The position numbers were made by a program, and so were the translations under genes. Shown piece by piece: positions 25,976 through 35,412 of a DNA stretch of 64,000 bases (its first letter is position 1; each line of letters starts with the position of its first letter). The notes beneath the pieces are model-generated. The model was not told where the DNA came from and made no database searches. It was given only the letters and a program-made list of their open reading frames with translations. Origin of the DNA: Flavimaribacter sp039888615 (GTDB lineage: Bacteria; Pseudomonadota; Alphaproteobacteria; Rhizobiales; Rhizobiaceae). The stretch lies in assembly GCA_039888615.1 (NCBI GenBank), contig JBDQQS010000019.1; one strand, 5' to 3'.

Positions 25976-26409
25976 CGCGCAAACAGAAACGGCTATCCCT
26001 GATCGCAGGCGGCCTCTGCGTGATCGGCGTCGCCGTGTTGCTGGTGATGTTCGCGCTCAGCAGCCAGATCGCCTATTTCCAGTCTCCGACGGATATCGCG
26101 GAGGGCGCGGCCCCGCCGAACCAGCGCATCAGGCTTGGCGGTCTTGTGGTGGATGGATCGGTGAGCCAGGGTGAAGGCGCGGAGGTGAGCTTCGGCGTGA
26201 CCGACACCGCCAACACCGTCGAGGTCGTCTATAACGGCATTTTGCCGGATCTTTTCCGGGAAGGGCAGGGCGTTGTCGTCGAGGGGATATTCGAGGCCGG
26301 CAATCCGGTGTTCCGGGCCGACAGCGTGCTTGCAAAACATGACGAGACCTATATGCCCAAGGAAGTCGCCGACTCCCTTAAGGAGCAAGGCGTCTGGCAA
26401 GGGAACTGA
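25972..26409 (+). CDS. ccmE: Cytochrome c maturation haem chaperone CcmE (CycJ)
   Basis: A 145-residue periplasmic haem chaperone with an N-terminal anchor (residues 10-30) and an OB-fold domain. The haem-binding His123 and nearby Tyr127 lie in VLAKHDETYMP, the family signature. It receives haem from CcmC and delivers it to CcmF. ATG at 25972 overlaps the ccmI stop codon. Length and motifs are standard. Confidence 0.96.
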   Translation: MTRKQKRLSLIAGGLCVIGVAVLLVMFALSSQIAYFQSPTDIAEGAAPPNQRIRLGGLVVDGSVSQGEGAEVSFGVTDTANTVEVVYNGILPDLFREGQGVVVEGIFEAGNPVFRADSVLAKHDETYMPKEVADSLKEQGVWQGN

Positions 26410-26412
26410 CGG

Positions 26413-28404
26413 GTGATCATTGAACTTGGACATTACGCCCTCGTTCTGGCTCTGGCGGCGGCGCTTCTGCAGTCGGTAGCCCCGATCATCGGCGTGCGCC
26501 GATCCGACGAGGGCCTGATGGCGATGGCGTCGGTCGCGACGACGGCGACGCTTGCGCTGGTGCTGTTTTCCTTCTGCGTATTGACCTGGTCCTATCTGAC
26601 GTCCGACTTTTCGGTCGCAAACGTCTGGGAAAACTCGCATTCGTTGAAGCCGCTGATCTACAAGTTCTCCGGCGTCTGGGGCAATCACGAGGGCTCGATG
26701 CTCTTGTGGGTTCTGATCCTGGTGCTGTTCAGCGCGCTGGTCGCCGGTTTCGGACGCAACCTGCCGGCAGAACTCAAGGCCACGGTGCTCGCCGTTCAGG
26801 CCTGGATCGTGACGGCGTTCCTGCTGTTCATCCTGATGACGTCAAACCCGTTTCTGCGGCTCGCGCCAGCGCCGGCGGAAGGGCAGGACCTCAACCCCAT
26901 CCTTCAGGATCCGGGCCTCGCAATCCATCCGCCGCTGCTTTATCTCGGCTATGTCGGCTTCTCGATCAGCTTTTCCTTCGCTGTCGCGGCGCTGATCAAC
27001 GGTCGCATCGACGCAGCCTGGGCGCGATGGGTGCGGCCGTGGACGCTGGCCGCCTGGACTGCGCTGACCGCCGGCATCGCCATGGGCTCCTACTGGGCCT
27101 ATTACGAGCTTGGCTGGGGTGGCTGGTGGTTCTGGGATCCGGTGGAGAACGCCTCCTTCATGCCCTGGCTCGCGGGCACTGCACTGCTGCATTCGGCGCT
27201 GGTTATGGAAAAGCGCGAGGCTTTGAAGATCTGGACGATCCTGCTTGCAATCCTGACCTTTTCGCTGTCGCTGCTCGGCACTTTCCTCGTGCGCTCGGGC
27301 GTGCTGACATCGGTGCATTCCTTCGCCACAGACCCGCAGCGCGGCATTTTCATCCTGTGTATTCTGGCGATCTTTGTCGGCGGCGCGCTGACGCTGTTTG
27401 CGCTGCGCGCCGGAACGCTTTCGCAAGGGGGGTTGTTCGCGCCGATCTCGCGCGAGGGCGCGCTGGTTCTCAACAATCTGTTCCTGACGACGGCGACGGC
27501 GACGGTTCTGACCGGGACGCTTTATCCGCTGGTGCTGGAATCGTTGACCGGCTCGAAGATTTCCGTCGGCGCGCCGTTCTTCAACCTGACCTTCAGCCCG
27601 CTGATGGTTCCGCTGCTGTTCATCGTGCCCTTTGGTCCGCTGCTTGCCTGGAAGCGCGGCGACCTGTGGGCGGTCACGCAGCGCCTCTATCTCGCGGCGG
27701 GCCTGGCGCTCGTCACCGCTCTGGCCGTGCTCTGGTTTACAACCGGCGCGCCGGTTCTCGCCGCATTCGGCGTCGCGCTGGGCGTCTGGCTGATTGCCGG
27801 AAGCCTGACCGACCTCGCTCTTCGCGCGGGATTCGGTCGGGCGTCGCCGTCTGTCTTCCTGCGCCGCCTCGTCGGGCTGCCGCGCTCCGCCTTCGGCACG
27901 GCGCTGGCGCATTTCGGCGTTGGCGTAACGGTGATCGGCGTCGTCGCCTCCACGGTGTTTTCCACCGAACTCGTCACCCGCATGAAGCCGGGCGACGTGA
28001 TCGAAGCCGCGGGCTACGAGCTCGCTTTCGACGGGTTGCAGCCGGCCGTCGGCCCCAATTTCACCGAATTGCAGGGGCGCTTCTCGGTCACGAAGGACGG
28101 GCGCGCGATTGGCGACATCACATCGGCGAAGCGGCTTTATACAGCGCGGCGCATGCCGACCACGGAAGCTGGCATCATGACGCGCGGCTTCAGTCAGCTT
28201 TACGTGTCTCTTGGCGACGAGGGCGAGGACGGAACTGTGGTCGTGCGGGTGTGGTGGAAATCGTGGATCACCTTCATATGGTTCGGTGCGGTGATCATGT
28301 CGATCGGCGGCTGCGTATCGTTGCTTGACCGGCGACTGCGGATCGGAGCGCCGGCCCGACGGCGCGCGGCAAGGCCCGCAGCAAGTCCGGAGCCAGCGGA
28401 ATGA
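26413..28404 (+). CDS. ccmF: Haem lyase subunit CcmF (CycK), GTG start
   Basis: A 663-residue, multi-spanning inner-membrane protein, normal for CcmF. The haem-handling WWD domain is visible as GWGGWWFWDPVENASFMPW (about residues 236-254). It joins haem to apocytochromes with CcmH and CcmI. It starts with GTG at 26413, three bases after ccmE, and overlaps ccmH by four bases. Assignment is firm. Confidence 0.96.
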   Translation: MIIELGHYALVLALAAALLQSVAPIIGVRRSDEGLMAMASVATTATLALVLFSFCVLTWSYLTSDFSVANVWENSHSLKPLIYKFSGVWGNHEGSMLLWVLILVLFSALVAGFGRNLPAELKATVLAVQAWIVTAFLLFILMTSNPFLRLAPAPAEGQDLNPILQDPGLAIHPPLLYLGYVGFSISFSFAVAALINGRIDAAWARWVRPWTLAAWTALTAGIAMGSYWAYYELGWGGWWFWDPVENASFMPWLAGTALLHSALVMEKREALKIWTILLAILTFSLSLLGTFLVRSGVLTSVHSFATDPQRGIFILCILAIFVGGALTLFALRAGTLSQGGLFAPISREGALVLNNLFLTTATATVLTGTLYPLVLESLTGSKISVGAPFFNLTFSPLMVPLLFIVPFGPLLAWKRGDLWAVTQRLYLAAGLALVTALAVLWFTTGAPVLAAFGVALGVWLIAGSLTDLALRAGFGRASPSVFLRRLVGLPRSAFGTALAHFGVGVTVIGVVASTVFSTELVTRMKPGDVIEAAGYELAFDGLQPAVGPNFTELQGRFSVTKDGRAIGDITSAKRLYTARRMPTTEAGIMTRGFSQLYVSLGDEGEDGTVVVRVWWKSWITFIWFGAVIMSIGGCVSLLDRRLRIGAPARRRAARPAASPEPAE

Positions 28405-28871
28405 CAACGCTTGTCCGACAGGCGCTGCTCGCTTTGATACTGCTGATTGCAGCCGCCGGACAGGCGATTGCCGTCACACCCGACGAAATGCTCGACGATC
28501 CAGCGCTCGAACAGCGCGCGCGTGCGATTTCCGCTGGACTGCGCTGCCTCGTCTGCCAGAACCAGTCGATCGACGATTCCGACGCGGAACTCGCCCATGA
28601 TCTGCGGGTGCTCGTGCGCCAGCGCCTGGTGGAGGGCGACAGCGACGAGGAAGTGATTGACTACGTCGTGTCGCGCTATGGCGAGTTCGTGCTTTTGAAG
28701 CCCCGGCTCACGATGCAGACGATCGCGCTGTGGTCGACCCCGGCGATATTGCTGACGATCGGACTGATCTGGCTGTTCGCCTCGATCCGCAGGCGCGCTG
28801 CGACAGCCTCCGGCGCGCTTCTTTCCGACGACGAGAAACGCGAACTCGACCGGCTGCTCGACGCAGGCTAA
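28401..28871 (+). CDS. ccmH: Cytochrome c maturation thioredoxin-like protein CcmH (CycL)
   Basis: A 156-residue membrane-anchored protein with a signal peptide and a C-terminal transmembrane helix (about 110-130). Its redox motif is LRCLVCQNQS, Cys49 and Cys52, which reduces the apocytochrome haem-binding cysteines. It ends the ccm operon. As I recall, degP follows directly in other rhizobia; here degP is 27.8 kb away, so this is the left border of an accessory region. Confidence 0.95.
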   Translation: MTTLVRQALLALILLIAAAGQAIAVTPDEMLDDPALEQRARAISAGLRCLVCQNQSIDDSDAELAHDLRVLVRQRLVEGDSDEEVIDYVVSRYGEFVLLKPRLTMQTIALWSTPAILLTIGLIWLFASIRRRAATASGALLSDDEKRELDRLLDAG

Positions 28872-28910
28872 GGCGAGTAACCCCATTCATGACAGGACAG
28901 GGAGTCAAAC

Positions 28911-30149
28911 ATGGCGTCGAAATCCGTGAAGATCGAGTTTGACGGCCACTCAGGCGCGCGCCTGGCGGCGAGACTTGATACGCCGGATGGCGAGGTTCGG
29001 GCCTATGCGCTGTTCGCCCATTGCTTTACCTGCACGAAGGATTTCGTCGCCGCGCGCCGGATCGCGGCCGAACTTGCCCGGTTGGGTATCGCCGTGCTGA
29101 GGTTCGATTTCACCGGTCTTGGCGCAAGCGGCGGCGAATTCGCGTCGACCAATTTTTCCACCAATATCGCCGATCTGCGCTCGGCGGTGGATTTTCTGCG
29201 TGAAAATTACCAGGCGCCGTCACTGCTGATCGGACACTCGCTTGGCGGAGCGGCGATGCTGGCCGTCGCCGGCGATACGCCGGAGGCGCGCGCGGTCGCG
29301 ACCATCGGCGCGCCGGCGGACGCCGCGCATGTCCTGAAGAATTTCGGCGCGGACCTCGCTGAAATCGAGAAGCGGGGCGAGGCGCAAGTGACGCTTGGCG
29401 GACGCCGGTTTGTCATACAGAAGCAGTTCGTGGAAGACGCAAGAGAGGTGGAAATCAGCCGGCGCATTGCCGCCATGAAGAAGCCGCTGCTGATCCTGCA
29501 TTCGCCGCTCGACAACATTGTCGGCATCGACAACGCCACGAAGATCTTCACCGCTGCGAAACACCCGAAGAGCTTCGTGTCCCTGGACCATGCCGATCAC
29601 CTGATCAGCAAGGAGGAGGACGCCGCTTTCGTCGCGACGATGATCTCGGCCTGGGCGTCGCGCTATCTTCCCGAAGACGCGCCCCAGGGCCTGGAGGAAA
29701 TCGAGGCGGTGCGGGTGAGCGAGACCGGGGAAGGCAAGTTCCAGAACACGGTGCACGCCGGAAAGCACCGGCTGTTTGCCGACGAACCGGAATCCGTGGG
29801 CGGCATGGACAGCGGCCCGTCGCCCTACGACTACCTTTCGGCGGCGCTGGGCGCCTGCACGTCCATGACGTTGCGCATGTACGCCGACCACAAGAAGCTC
29901 GACCTTGGCCGCATCATCGTCGACGTGTCGCACAAAAAGATGCATGCGAAGGATTGCGAGGATTGCACGCTGCAGCAGCGCGAAAACGGCGGCAAGATCG
30001 ACCGCTTCGAGCGGGTGATCTCCATCGAACCGGATATTCCGGCTTCGCTGCACGACAAGATGATCGAGATTGCGGGCAAATGTCCGGTGCACCGGACACT
30101 GGAATCCACGTCTCACATCGCGACGCGGGTGAAAAAAGACACGGAGTGA
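28911..30149 (+). CDS. Alpha/beta-hydrolase fused to OsmC-type peroxidase domain
   Basis: A 412-residue fusion. Residues 1-255 are an alpha/beta-hydrolase with the nucleophile in LLIGHSLGGAAM and a His in LDHADHLI. Residues 275-412 are an OsmC/Ohr-like domain with the paired cysteines in ALGACTSMTLRM and AGKCPVHRTLE, the type that reduces organic hydroperoxides. This fusion is known in many Proteobacteria. ATG at 28911 has AGGGAG upstream. The gene is the first of the accessory region. Its last 31 codons are matched by a diverged fragment at 33117-33209. The substrate is not known. Confidence 0.88.
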   Translation: MASKSVKIEFDGHSGARLAARLDTPDGEVRAYALFAHCFTCTKDFVAARRIAAELARLGIAVLRFDFTGLGASGGEFASTNFSTNIADLRSAVDFLRENYQAPSLLIGHSLGGAAMLAVAGDTPEARAVATIGAPADAAHVLKNFGADLAEIEKRGEAQVTLGGRRFVIQKQFVEDAREVEISRRIAAMKKPLLILHSPLDNIVGIDNATKIFTAAKHPKSFVSLDHADHLISKEEDAAFVATMISAWASRYLPEDAPQGLEEIEAVRVSETGEGKFQNTVHAGKHRLFADEPESVGGMDSGPSPYDYLSAALGACTSMTLRMYADHKKLDLGRIIVDVSHKKMHAKDCEDCTLQQRENGGKIDRFERVISIEPDIPASLHDKMIEIAGKCPVHRTLESTSHIATRVKKDTE

Positions 30150-30468
30150 GTGCGGGGACGGAGGTTCATGTCGGTTTCCCTCCGCAGTCAATCTGCGAAC
30201 CGGAAACGGTTCACCACAGCAGAGAACAGCAGTTCGCAAGCATAGAATTTTCTATTGATGTGAACCGGTTAGAGTAAAATTATAGTTATATGGCATGTTA
30301 TTCTTTTGTTGCCTTTTTGCAACACAAGTTAATTATCAGATCCTTAATAAAACTAAAATTCGACTTCCGCGCGTGACTTTCTCCGGTTTTCGCGGTCAGC
30401 TTCAGTATTGAGGGCTGCGCGGGTCATACGCTGGATCAGCGGGCGCGCGGGTCAACGGGGGTCTGGCG
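30150..30468. other. AT-rich intergenic region before the autotransporter gene
   Basis: A 319-bp region of lower GC, especially 30240-30360, with no ORF. It holds two interleaved dyads: TGCGAAC (30194-30200) with GTTCGCA (30232-30238), and AACGGTTCAC (30205-30214) with GTGAACCGGTT (30260-30270). These could be regulator sites for the autotransporter gene. The base composition suggests that this DNA was acquired. Confidence 0.35.
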
Positions 30469-33078
30469 ATGGGAACTGGCAGCAAATCGCTGCGGTTGCG
30501 AGCGTTGGCGCTCGCTCTCGTGTTATCGGCTTTCCCCTTCCCGGCAGCCGTGTTGGCAGCCGACTGGGAGGGGAACGAGTCAACCGACTGGGACGACACG
30601 GACAACTGGTCCGGCGGTACGGCCCCGACGAACGGCAGTGACATCCATATCGACCATGCCGAGGCGGATCCGCCCTTCTCACCGGTCATTACTTCGGTGA
30701 CGACCAATACGAATTTGCCCGCTTCGAATATCTGGGTCGGCAACACCGGCGGCAGTGCATCCGTACTGAGCGTTTCCGGCGGCGGCGTGCTTCATATCCA
30801 GAGCGGAACCATCGGCGATGGCGCGGGCTCTGACGGCACGGTGATCGTCACCGGGGCGGGATCGACCTGGGAAGTGACGGGCGATCTCTCGATTGCCCAT
30901 GAAGGAACCGGCACGCTGATTGTCGAGAACGGAGGCATGGTCAGCAGCGGCTCCGGCACGATTGCCGGATATCCCGGTTCCACCGGAATGGCGACTGTGA
31001 CCGGCGAGAATTCGGTCTGGGAGACCGGAGATCTGTTCGTCGGCTTTTACGGTACTGGCACGCTCGACATCGCCGATGGCGGTTCGGTCAAAGGCACCGA
31101 CAGCAGGATCGGCGGCATCAACACGCACGGGACGGTCACGGTGACCGGTGAGAACTCGTCCTGGGAGGTCGACGGCGAACTGCTTGTCGGCTGGTACGGC
31201 ACCGGCTCGCTGACGATCGCGGATGGCGGCCTCGTCGGTGCGACGGGGGTCGTGATCGCTGACAGTTCTCTCGCCACGGGTACGCTGGCGATCGGCGCTG
31301 CCGCCGGAGAGACCGCCGTCGCACCCGGCACACTCGATACGCCGAAACTGACCTTCGGCGACGGGCCGGGCACGCTCATCTTCAACCACACGGATATGAC
31401 CGGCGACTACGCATTCGCCGCCGACATCGTCTCGGGCGGCGGTTCGGCCTCGATCGAACACCATGCCGGCTATACCCGGCTGACCGGCGACGGCAGCGGC
31501 TTCGGCGGAACGACGACCGTCGATGGCGGCGCCCTTGCCGTGGAGAATATGCTCGGGGGAGCAGTCGATGTGCTGGATGGCGGTGCGCTCGGCGGTTCCG
31601 GTCAGATCAAGGGCATGGTTACCATCGGCAATGGCGGCGTTCTGGCTCCGGGAAGCTCCATCGGCGCCTTGAACGTGGTCGGCGACGTGACCCAGGAAAC
31701 CGGCTCGACCTTCGTTGTCGAGGTCGATAATCTCGGCAATGGCGATCTCCTGGATGTCACGGGAAGCTACACGATCCAGACAGGGACGACGCTTGCCATC
31801 CAGCCGGAAAACGGTACGGACGACGGGAGCACCTATCCGAAACTAACCGAATACACGATCGTCACCGCCTCCGGCGGCGTGACGGGGACTTTCGACACGG
31901 TGACGGAGGATTTCCTGTTTCTGGACGCCATCCTGTATTACGACCCGAACGCGATCCTTCTTGCGCTCGAACAGAATTACGATTTCGTCGATGCGGCGGT
32001 CACGCCGAACCAGATGCATATCGCCGGGGCGCTCGACGGGCTTCCCTTCGACAACCCGCTCAGGGAAACAATCATCTTCATCAGGGATGACGAGACCGCC
32101 ATCGACGCCTTCGACCAGCTTTATGGTGAAATCCATGCCTCGCTCAAGGGCGCGCTGATCGAGAACGGCCAGCAGGCGGTCAGAGCCGTCAACGACCGCA
32201 TCCACGACGCCTTCGATGCATCTGAAGCCGGCACGTCGATTGCCGCCTATGGCGAGACCGTGGATCCAGCCGGCGGTTTCTGGCTGACCGGCTACGGGGA
32301 CTGGATGACGACCGACGCTACCGGCAACACCCATGAGTTCGACAACGACCTCTATGGCGTGATGGCCGGTATCGACCACCGGTTGGGCGATTATGGCCGT
32401 CTCGGCCTTCTCGGAGGCTACAGCCGCACCAATACCTCAATCGAGGCGCTGGCCTCGGAGGCGGACGCCAACAGCTATACGCTCGGCGTCTATGGCGGGG
32501 CGGACAACGGCAGGGCAGGCTTGAGCCTCGGCGCGCTCTATACCTGGCACTCGATCGACAGCAGCCGATACGTCACCAATCCGGCGACGGAGATGCTGGA
32601 AGCCGACTACGACGCGCGTTCGCTGCAACTCTTCGCCGAAGCCGGCTACAAGGCGCGGATGGAAGGGTTTTCGGTGGAGCCGTTTGCCGGGGTTTCCTAC
32701 ATCGACCTGCAGACGGATGCGTTTTCCGAGACCGGAGGCATCGCGGCGCTATCCTCTCCGTCGCAGGCGACCAGCACCACCTTTGCGACGCTGGGTCTGC
32801 GTATGTCGGCCGAAGTCGCAAGGATGGCGACACTTCGCGGTATGGTGGGCTGGCGGCATGCCTTCGGCGACGTTGACCCGGCCTCCACCTCCACCATTGC
32901 CGGCAGCGCACCGTTCTCCATCACCGGAGCGCCGATCGCCGAAGATGCGGCTGTCGTTGAAGCGGGGATCGACATCGAGGCTTCAGACAATTTCACCATC
33001 GGTGCATCCTATCAGGGCCAGTTTGGCCACGGCGCCATTGCCAACGGCTTCAACGCAAGGCTGGTCGCGGCTTTCTGA
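30469..33078 (+). CDS. Autotransporter (type V secretion) with repeat passenger
   Basis: An 869-residue protein. Residues 1-30 are a signal peptide ending ...FPAAVLA. The passenger (about 31-520) is rich in Gly, Thr and Val and contains related repeats of about 50 residues, each with a VTGxxSxWE core (near 125, 180 and 225) followed by GTGTLxIxxGG, typical of a beta-helix. The C-terminal 260 residues form the outer-membrane beta-barrel, ending in Phe (FNARLVAAF), as the assembly machinery requires. It is probably a surface adhesin or similar. ATG at 30469 follows a GGGGGTC stretch. An osmC fragment lies 38 bp downstream. Confidence 0.88.
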   Translation: MGTGSKSLRLRALALALVLSAFPFPAAVLAADWEGNESTDWDDTDNWSGGTAPTNGSDIHIDHAEADPPFSPVITSVTTNTNLPASNIWVGNTGGSASVLSVSGGGVLHIQSGTIGDGAGSDGTVIVTGAGSTWEVTGDLSIAHEGTGTLIVENGGMVSSGSGTIAGYPGSTGMATVTGENSVWETGDLFVGFYGTGTLDIADGGSVKGTDSRIGGINTHGTVTVTGENSSWEVDGELLVGWYGTGSLTIADGGLVGATGVVIADSSLATGTLAIGAAAGETAVAPGTLDTPKLTFGDGPGTLIFNHTDMTGDYAFAADIVSGGGSASIEHHAGYTRLTGDGSGFGGTTTVDGGALAVENMLGGAVDVLDGGALGGSGQIKGMVTIGNGGVLAPGSSIGALNVVGDVTQETGSTFVVEVDNLGNGDLLDVTGSYTIQTGTTLAIQPENGTDDGSTYPKLTEYTIVTASGGVTGTFDTVTEDFLFLDAILYYDPNAILLALEQNYDFVDAAVTPNQMHIAGALDGLPFDNPLRETIIFIRDDETAIDAFDQLYGEIHASLKGALIENGQQAVRAVNDRIHDAFDASEAGTSIAAYGETVDPAGGFWLTGYGDWMTTDATGNTHEFDNDLYGVMAGIDHRLGDYGRLGLLGGYSRTNTSIEALASEADANSYTLGVYGGADNGRAGLSLGALYTWHSIDSSRYVTNPATEMLEADYDARSLQLFAEAGYKARMEGFSVEPFAGVSYIDLQTDAFSETGGIAALSSPSQATSTTFATLGLRMSAEVARMATLRGMVGWRHAFGDVDPASTSTIAGSAPFSITGAPIAEDAAVVEAGIDIEASDNFTIGASYQGQFGHGAIANGFNARLVAAF

Positions 33079-33116
33079 GTCAGCCGGCCGGATGCCGGGT
33101 ACGGAACTGCCCGGTG

Positions 33117-33209
33117 AAGTTGATCGAGATCGCGGGCAAGTGTCCAGTGCACCGCACGCTGGAGGCTTCATCGCATGTCGCGACGCGGATGAAGGGCGAG
33201 GGCGGTTGA
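33117..33209 (+). pseudogene. Leftover 3' end of an osmC-type gene (31 codons)
   Basis: These 93 bases align without gaps, in frame and including the TGA, to the last 31 codons of the hydrolase-OsmC gene (30057-30149). By hand count 68 of 93 bases match, and 21 of 30 residues. Most differences fall in third codon positions, so the fragment comes from a diverged gene that was once translated, not from a recent copy. It contains the second OsmC cysteine (AGKCPVHRTLE). No start or upstream OsmC sequence is present; the autotransporter lies between. Confidence 0.8.
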
Positions 33210-33211
33210 TC

Positions 33212-34111
33212 TCAGCGGTTCAGTACGTCGGAGATCCTCGGTGATGCGAAACTGAGGAAGGCGCGCAGTTTCTGAGGCGCCAGGCTACGTGGTGGGTAGA
33301 TAAAACTGACCGGCCACGGTTCGGGTTCGAACGACGTGAGTATCCTGACCAGGCGTCCATGCTGCACCGCGTCGGCGATCTGATATGAAAGAACCCGCGT
33401 TACCCCGAGACTGGCCTCGGCGGCGGCGATGGCTGCTTCCGCCGTATTGACGACCAGTCGTGAGCGGATAGCCACTGCAATCGCTTCGCGGCCCTCGCCG
33501 AAACGCCATGACTTCGGCGACATCAGATTGCCGAATGTGATGCAATCGTGATCGTTCAGGTCCCGGGGATGTTCGGGCGTTCCGTTGCGCTCGAAATAGT
33601 CTGGGCTTGCGCAGACGACCTGCCGCACAAAGCCCAGCCGACGCGCCATGAGGCTGCTGTCGGGAAGCGAACCTATCCGGACTGCAAGATCGAAATTCTC
33701 CTCGTGCAGGCTGACGGGGCGGTCGGTCTGTTCCAGCCGGACGTCCACCTCGGGATGAGCCTTGAGGAAGTTGGCCACGACCGGCAGGACGTGCAGGCGC
33801 CCGAACACGATCGGAGCAGTCAGCGCGAGCGTACCCTTTGGCTTGCTGAACTCGCCGGTGGCGATGCGTTCGGCTTCGGCGACGTCCTCGAGGATCCGCC
33901 GCGCCGCCTCCAGATAGGCTGCGCCGGTGTCTGTGAGCGTTAGCCCGCGCGCCGAACGCAGCAGCAATTCCGCTCCAAGTTCCGTTTCGAGTTCCGCCAC
34001 CTTGCGGCTGACGGTGGCGAGCGGCAAGCGAAGGGATCGCGCTCCGGCTGAAATCGAACCGGCGTCCACGACCGCGGAAAGGATCGACATGGCTTGAAGG
34101 CGATCAGTCAA
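33212..34111 (-). CDS. LysR-family transcriptional regulator
   Basis: A 299-residue LysR regulator. The N-terminal winged helix reads LQAMSILSAVVDAGSISAG through TVSRKVAELETELG (residues 5-45), and the effector domain begins at about residue 90. The start is TTG at 34111, or possibly the ATG seven codons further in. It diverges from the NTF2-PPOX-YHS genes at 34214, which it probably regulates. Its 3' end is two bases from the osmC leftover, which marks a module boundary. The inducer is unknown. Confidence 0.88.
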   Translation of the reverse strand: MTDRLQAMSILSAVVDAGSISAGARSLRLPLATVSRKVAELETELGAELLLRSARGLTLTDTGAAYLEAARRILEDVAEAERIATGEFSKPKGTLALTAPIVFGRLHVLPVVANFLKAHPEVDVRLEQTDRPVSLHEENFDLAVRIGSLPDSSLMARRLGFVRQVVCASPDYFERNGTPEHPRDLNDHDCITFGNLMSPKSWRFGEGREAIAVAIRSRLVVNTAEAAIAAAEASLGVTRVLSYQIADAVQHGRLVRILTSFEPEPWPVSFIYPPRSLAPQKLRAFLSFASPRISDVLNR

Positions 34112-34213
34112 GGGCTCTCACTTTCTGGAAGGGTGATTGCCAATATTACTATCTTCCGAACAATTATGGAAGCTTCTATCGTCATGGCGAGCGTTACAAA
34201 AAGGAGGCACGCC

Positions 34214-34675
34214 ATGCGCCCGCCACTTCCGCCTTTCACATGCGAGACCGCCCTGGAAAAGGTGCGCCTGGCCGAAGACGCCTGGAACAGCCGAGACCCC
34301 GAAAGGATCGCACAGGCCTACAGCCCGACGAGCCGCTGGCGTAACCGGGACGAGTTCATCACCGGGCGGGACGAGATCGTCGCGTTTCTCACACGTAAAT
34401 GGACGCATGAACAGGATTACCGTCTGATCAAGGAATTATGGGCGTTTGAAAGTGAGCGCATCGGCGTCCGGTTCGCCTATGAATGGCAGGATGCAGAGGG
34501 CCGCTGGTTTCGCGCCTATGGCAACGAAAACTGGGCGTTCGACGCCGATGGCCTGATGACCGAGCGCCACGCCAGCATCAACGACCGACCGATCGCCGAA
34601 AGCGACCGCCTGTTTCACTGGCCGCAGGGTCGCCGGCCCGACGACTATCCGTCGCTCTCGGAACTGGGGCTTTGA
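34214..34675 (+). CDS. Nuclear transport factor 2-like protein (DUF1348 family)
   Basis: A 153-residue protein of the SnoaL/NTF2-like fold, DUF1348 type, with conserved WNSRDPERIAQAYSPTSRWRNR-like start (about 23-44) and the stretches FAYEWQDAEGRWFRAYGNENW and HASINDRPI. The family has no settled activity. ATG at 34214 is chosen because AAGGAGG at 34201-34207 stands seven bases before it; the frame upstream to 34094 lacks a ribosome site. The PPOX gene follows after three bases. Confidence 0.85.
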   Translation: MRPPLPPFTCETALEKVRLAEDAWNSRDPERIAQAYSPTSRWRNRDEFITGRDEIVAFLTRKWTHEQDYRLIKELWAFESERIGVRFAYEWQDAEGRWFRAYGNENWAFDADGLMTERHASINDRPIAESDRLFHWPQGRRPDDYPSLSELGL

Positions 34676-34678
34676 ACA

Positions 34679-35290
34679 ATGGACAGGTCACACCCGGAAG
34701 ACATTGCCTTTTCGGAAGCCGTCCGAAAGGAGCAGTCGGCGCGCGGCTCCCGCGAGTCAATAAAGCGAATGACGGAGAGGCGTCACTGGCCCAATCGGCT
34801 GACTCCTGAGATCATCGATTTTATTGCTCAGCGAAACAGCGCGTTTCTCGGCACCGCAAGCCGGGAAGGCCAGCCATATATCCAGCATCGCGGTGGGTCG
34901 CCCGGTTTCATGCGCGTGCTTGACGAGCGGACGATCGGCTTCGCCGACCTCGCCGGGAACCGGCAGTACATAACGATCGGGAACCTGTCGGAGAACCCGG
35001 CGGCATTCCTGTTCCTGATCGATTACGCCACCCGCAGCCGCGTGAAGTTCTGGGGTGCGGCCCGGGTTGTCGAAGACGATCCGGATCTGGTCGCCCTCCT
35101 GCGGCCCGAGACGGGCGGCCGGGCGGAGCGCGCCATCCTTTTCGAGGTGACGACCTGGGACATCAACTGTCCCGCGCACATACCCGTGATCGTGGACGCC
35201 GCTGCTGCGGCCGAGGCGATCGCACAGCGCGATGCGCGGATTGCGGAACTCGAAGCCAGATTGGCGCAAATCGCGGCGACGGCGCCCTGA
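34679..35290 (+). CDS. Pyridoxamine 5'-phosphate oxidase-like flavin protein
   Basis: A 203-residue protein of the PPOX (FMN-binding split barrel) superfamily. The domain begins at about residue 45 (FIAQRNSAFLGTASREGQPY) and includes HRGGSPGFMRVLDERTIGFADLAGN. A C-terminal helix rich in Ala and Glu (AEAIAQRDARIAELEARLAQ) may form a coiled coil. Such proteins bind FMN or F420; the reaction here is unknown. It is co-directional with and three bases after the NTF2-like gene. Confidence 0.82.
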   Translation: MDRSHPEDIAFSEAVRKEQSARGSRESIKRMTERRHWPNRLTPEIIDFIAQRNSAFLGTASREGQPYIQHRGGSPGFMRVLDERTIGFADLAGNRQYITIGNLSENPAAFLFLIDYATRSRVKFWGAARVVEDDPDLVALLRPETGGRAERAILFEVTTWDINCPAHIPVIVDAAAAAEAIAQRDARIAELEARLAQIAATAP

Positions 35291-35412
35291 ACAAAACACG
35301 GCGGCGTCACGTCGCATCAAAGAATCCGCTGAACCAGGCGGTCGCCTCCCGCAAACGCTAAGAGGAGGCTCAACCCTGCGTCGATGAAGACGCGTCATGA
35401 AAGGAAAATGCA

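Noticed and set aside
26842..28407. 521-codon minus-strand frame opposite ccmF
   Set aside because: Antisense shadow of a membrane protein gene; no hydrophobic or known domains.
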